From assembly GCA_003158115.1 (NCBI GenBank), contig PMGM01000047.1:40788-68395 (forward strand): a stretch of DNA of 27,608 nt, given 5' to 3'. Source of the DNA: Methanobacterium sp. GTDB lineage: Archaea > Methanobacteriota > Methanobacteria > Methanobacteriales > Methanobacteriaceae. Below, piece by piece: positions 26,189-27,608 of this stretch (the stretch's first letter is position 1; the number at the start of each line of letters is the position of its first letter). The position numbers and the translations under genes are program-made. The notes under the pieces were generated by a model that worked only from the letters and a program-made list of their open reading frames with translations, did no database searches and was not told the origin of the DNA.

Positions 26189-26285
26189 ATTAAATGTTCA
26201 GAATAAAACTTTTTAATAGATTCATTTAAATAATATATTTTACAACTCGTTTAGATAAAGTTTATAAATTTATAAGTCTATGAGT

Positions 26286-26298
26286 TTATATAAATTAT
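26286..26298 (+). promoter_or_regulatory. TATA-like element before the membrane protein gene
   Basis: GTTTATATAAATT at 26286-26298 is the clearest TATA-like box in the 200-base spacer after the acetyltransferase pseudogene. It would give a leader of about 65-70 bases. The rest of the spacer is A/T-rich with no other feature recognised. Confidence 0.4.
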
Positions 26299-26388
26299 TT
26301 TAAAAGTTTTAGAATAATATTTTTTTATTTACGTTTAAAAAGTGAAATAATCAAATTTATAAGATTTATAATGTGAGGTAAAAATTTT

Positions 26389-27474
26389 ATGCCCTTTTTA
26401 ATAGCTCAAAATAATTTCCAATTTATAGTAGAATTCGCTGTATTATTAACTATTGGGGTTATGTTGTTTTTGAATTTAGTTCCTTTATCTTTAAGTTTCG
26501 TGTTATTAATTGCACTAATACTTAGTATTGGATTAACTCTTCTATTTGGATTTGATGCCATTTCATTGATTGCACCTAACTTAAGTGCTCACGAGTTTAC
26601 TCATCCTTATGGTGCTCTTGCATTGTTTTCAGTTGTAACGTGTTTAGCTGCTATTTATATAATGGATGATGTGGGCATAAACACCAGAAGTTTAAGAAAC
26701 TTTGTAATACTCTTGATAATCCTTATAGCACTTGTGGGGGGAACGGTTCACAGAGATTTCCTAGGAATGTGGATTTTAGGACTGTTAGTTGGATTCTTTA
26801 TCTTATCAAAATCATTTCGTAGAAAATCAGTGTTAACAATTAAAAGAGTAGGGTTAGTAATAATTACGGCAGTGGGTGCTTTCGGGTTTTTTCAAGCTTT
26901 ATCTACATTAATAAATCAACCAGTGTTAAGCCCTATTTTAAGGCTGGATAGACTTGATCTAAACTCTGCAGCCAGCATTACGATGGTACTTCAAAATGCT
27001 TATCTCATAGGTCATAATCCTGCTTCTTCTTATTGGGGAAATGCTACTGCAGGATTCGCTGATGGATATATATCCCTACCTATAAATCTGATTACATTGT
27101 TCGGATTACCTTACCCCACGTTTTATGGTATTTTAGTTAGTAAAAAAGATGTTATAGATTATTTTGTGCCCGGAATATTTGGTTATGGCTATGATTTCGG
27201 TTATATTATAATGTTCCTGTTTGTCGTGTATATTATATCAGTTTTAATTATAGGATTGAAAATGCTAAGACAGTATAGGGAGAAAAGAGAAAAAGGTAAT
27301 AAAAGTTTATTAGGGAGAGAAGCCCTACTTATAGGTGCTATAACAGCATTTATAAGCCAAGCTTGGGTAGGTCTCTTCATAATTAACCGTGATATCAATG
27401 GAACAGCTTTGGTAACCTTTTTATTCTTGGGTGCCATGGTATTGGGACATGTATTACTAATAAAGAGAAATTAG
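26389..27474 (+). CDS. Polytopic membrane protein of unknown function
   Basis: The 361-residue protein has about nine or ten hydrophobic helices, with two short basic loops (SFRRK near 142-146 and RQYREKREKGNK near 293-304). A central soluble-looking stretch (about 180-225) contains LRLDRLDLNSAASI and IGHNPASSYWGNATAGFADGY. The arrangement recalls O-antigen polymerase/ligase-type proteins, but no signature supports that, so I leave it unassigned. GAGGT lies 9 bases before the start. It is 30 bases upstream of a DUF1890-like gene and probably forms an operon with it. Confidence 0.8.
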   Translation: MPFLIAQNNFQFIVEFAVLLTIGVMLFLNLVPLSLSFVLLIALILSIGLTLLFGFDAISLIAPNLSAHEFTHPYGALALFSVVTCLAAIYIMDDVGINTRSLRNFVILLIILIALVGGTVHRDFLGMWILGLLVGFFILSKSFRRKSVLTIKRVGLVIITAVGAFGFFQALSTLINQPVLSPILRLDRLDLNSAASITMVLQNAYLIGHNPASSYWGNATAGFADGYISLPINLITLFGLPYPTFYGILVSKKDVIDYFVPGIFGYGYDFGYIIMFLFVVYIISVLIIGLKMLRQYREKREKGNKSLLGREALLIGAITAFISQAWVGLFIINRDINGTALVTFLFLGAMVLGHVLLIKRN

Positions 27475-27504
27475 GGAGAAAATAGATTTTAGGAGGGAAA
27501 ATAT

Positions 27505-27608
27505 ATGAAAAAGGCTTTGATATTATTAGGATGCCCTGAAGCACCTGCTCAAACACCAATGGCAGTATATGCTACATATAAACTCACTGGTTTGGGTTAT
27601 GAAGTCAC
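27505..27608 (+). CDS. DUF1890-like methanogen protein (partial, 3' end outside window)
   Basis: A strong SD (AGGAGGG, 7 bases) precedes ATG at 27505. The 34 visible residues (MKKALILLGCPEAPAQ, then MAVYATYKLTGLGYEV) resemble the start of the DUF1890 family of methanogens, whose members begin KKALxLLGCPExPxQ. The family has no assigned function. The frame is open to the window edge. Confidence 0.7.
   Translation, partial: MKKALILLGCPEAPAQTPMAVYATYKLTGLGYEV

Overview
The window comes from a mesophilic, AT-rich archaeon of the order Methanobacteriales, most likely a Methanobacterium-type methanogen. The evidence is a pseudomurein (archaeal cell wall) gene cluster, archaeal proteins such as PAN, MBF1 and membrane-anchored LonB, methanogen-specific small families, tRNA genes without an encoded CCA, a canonical archaeal C/D box guide RNA, and Shine-Dalgarno motifs of the GGTGAT/GGAGG type. 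Several genes start at TTG or GTG; where a strong SD decided the start I used it.

Layout. Positions 1-1100: the last 41 codons of a P-type cation ATPase overlap cobK/cbiJ (corrin ring reduction) by ATGA, followed on the minus strand by a C/D box sRNA that sits between cobK and pan. 1100-3460: pan (proteasome ATPase) and mbf1 diverge; a DUF356-type methanogen protein follows. 3579-12570: a run of seven leftward genes. These are a CarB-like ATP-grasp ligase, a MraY-like phosphoglycosyltransferase, three Mur-ligase-like proteins, and then a small single-TM protein with a POTRA-like domain and a large secreted, C-terminally anchored surface protein. The first five are the pseudomurein precursor machinery; the last two are unassigned and are the best candidates here for something undescribed. 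12733-14494: a hydrogenase maturation protease, a PRMT-like methyltransferase that has no ordinary start codon (apparent ACG start), and the nickel regulator NikR. 14903-16670: a two-CBS protein, two tandem tRNA-Gly genes, and TrkA. 16684-20692: cobQ (leftward) and lonB (rightward). 21037-23362: a DEAD-box RNA helicase and a protein that resembles the animal APCDD1 domain. 23405-25688: PRPP synthetase, the hypA-hypB nickel insertion pair, and tRNA-Ala. 25756-27608: a GNAT acetyltransferase gene broken by two frameshifts, a polytopic membrane protein, and the start of a DUF1890-like gene.

How they fit together. Three themes recur: pseudomurein assembly at the membrane (nucleotide-linked peptide building by the Mur-like and ATP-grasp ligases, lipid transfer by the MraY homolog, possibly surface partners); nickel supply for hydrogenases (NikR, HycI-like protease, HypA, HypB); and corrinoid synthesis (CobK, CobQ). 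Protein and RNA quality control (PAN, LonB, DEAD-box helicase) fills much of the rest. No CRISPR array, insertion sequence, prophage or rRNA gene was seen.
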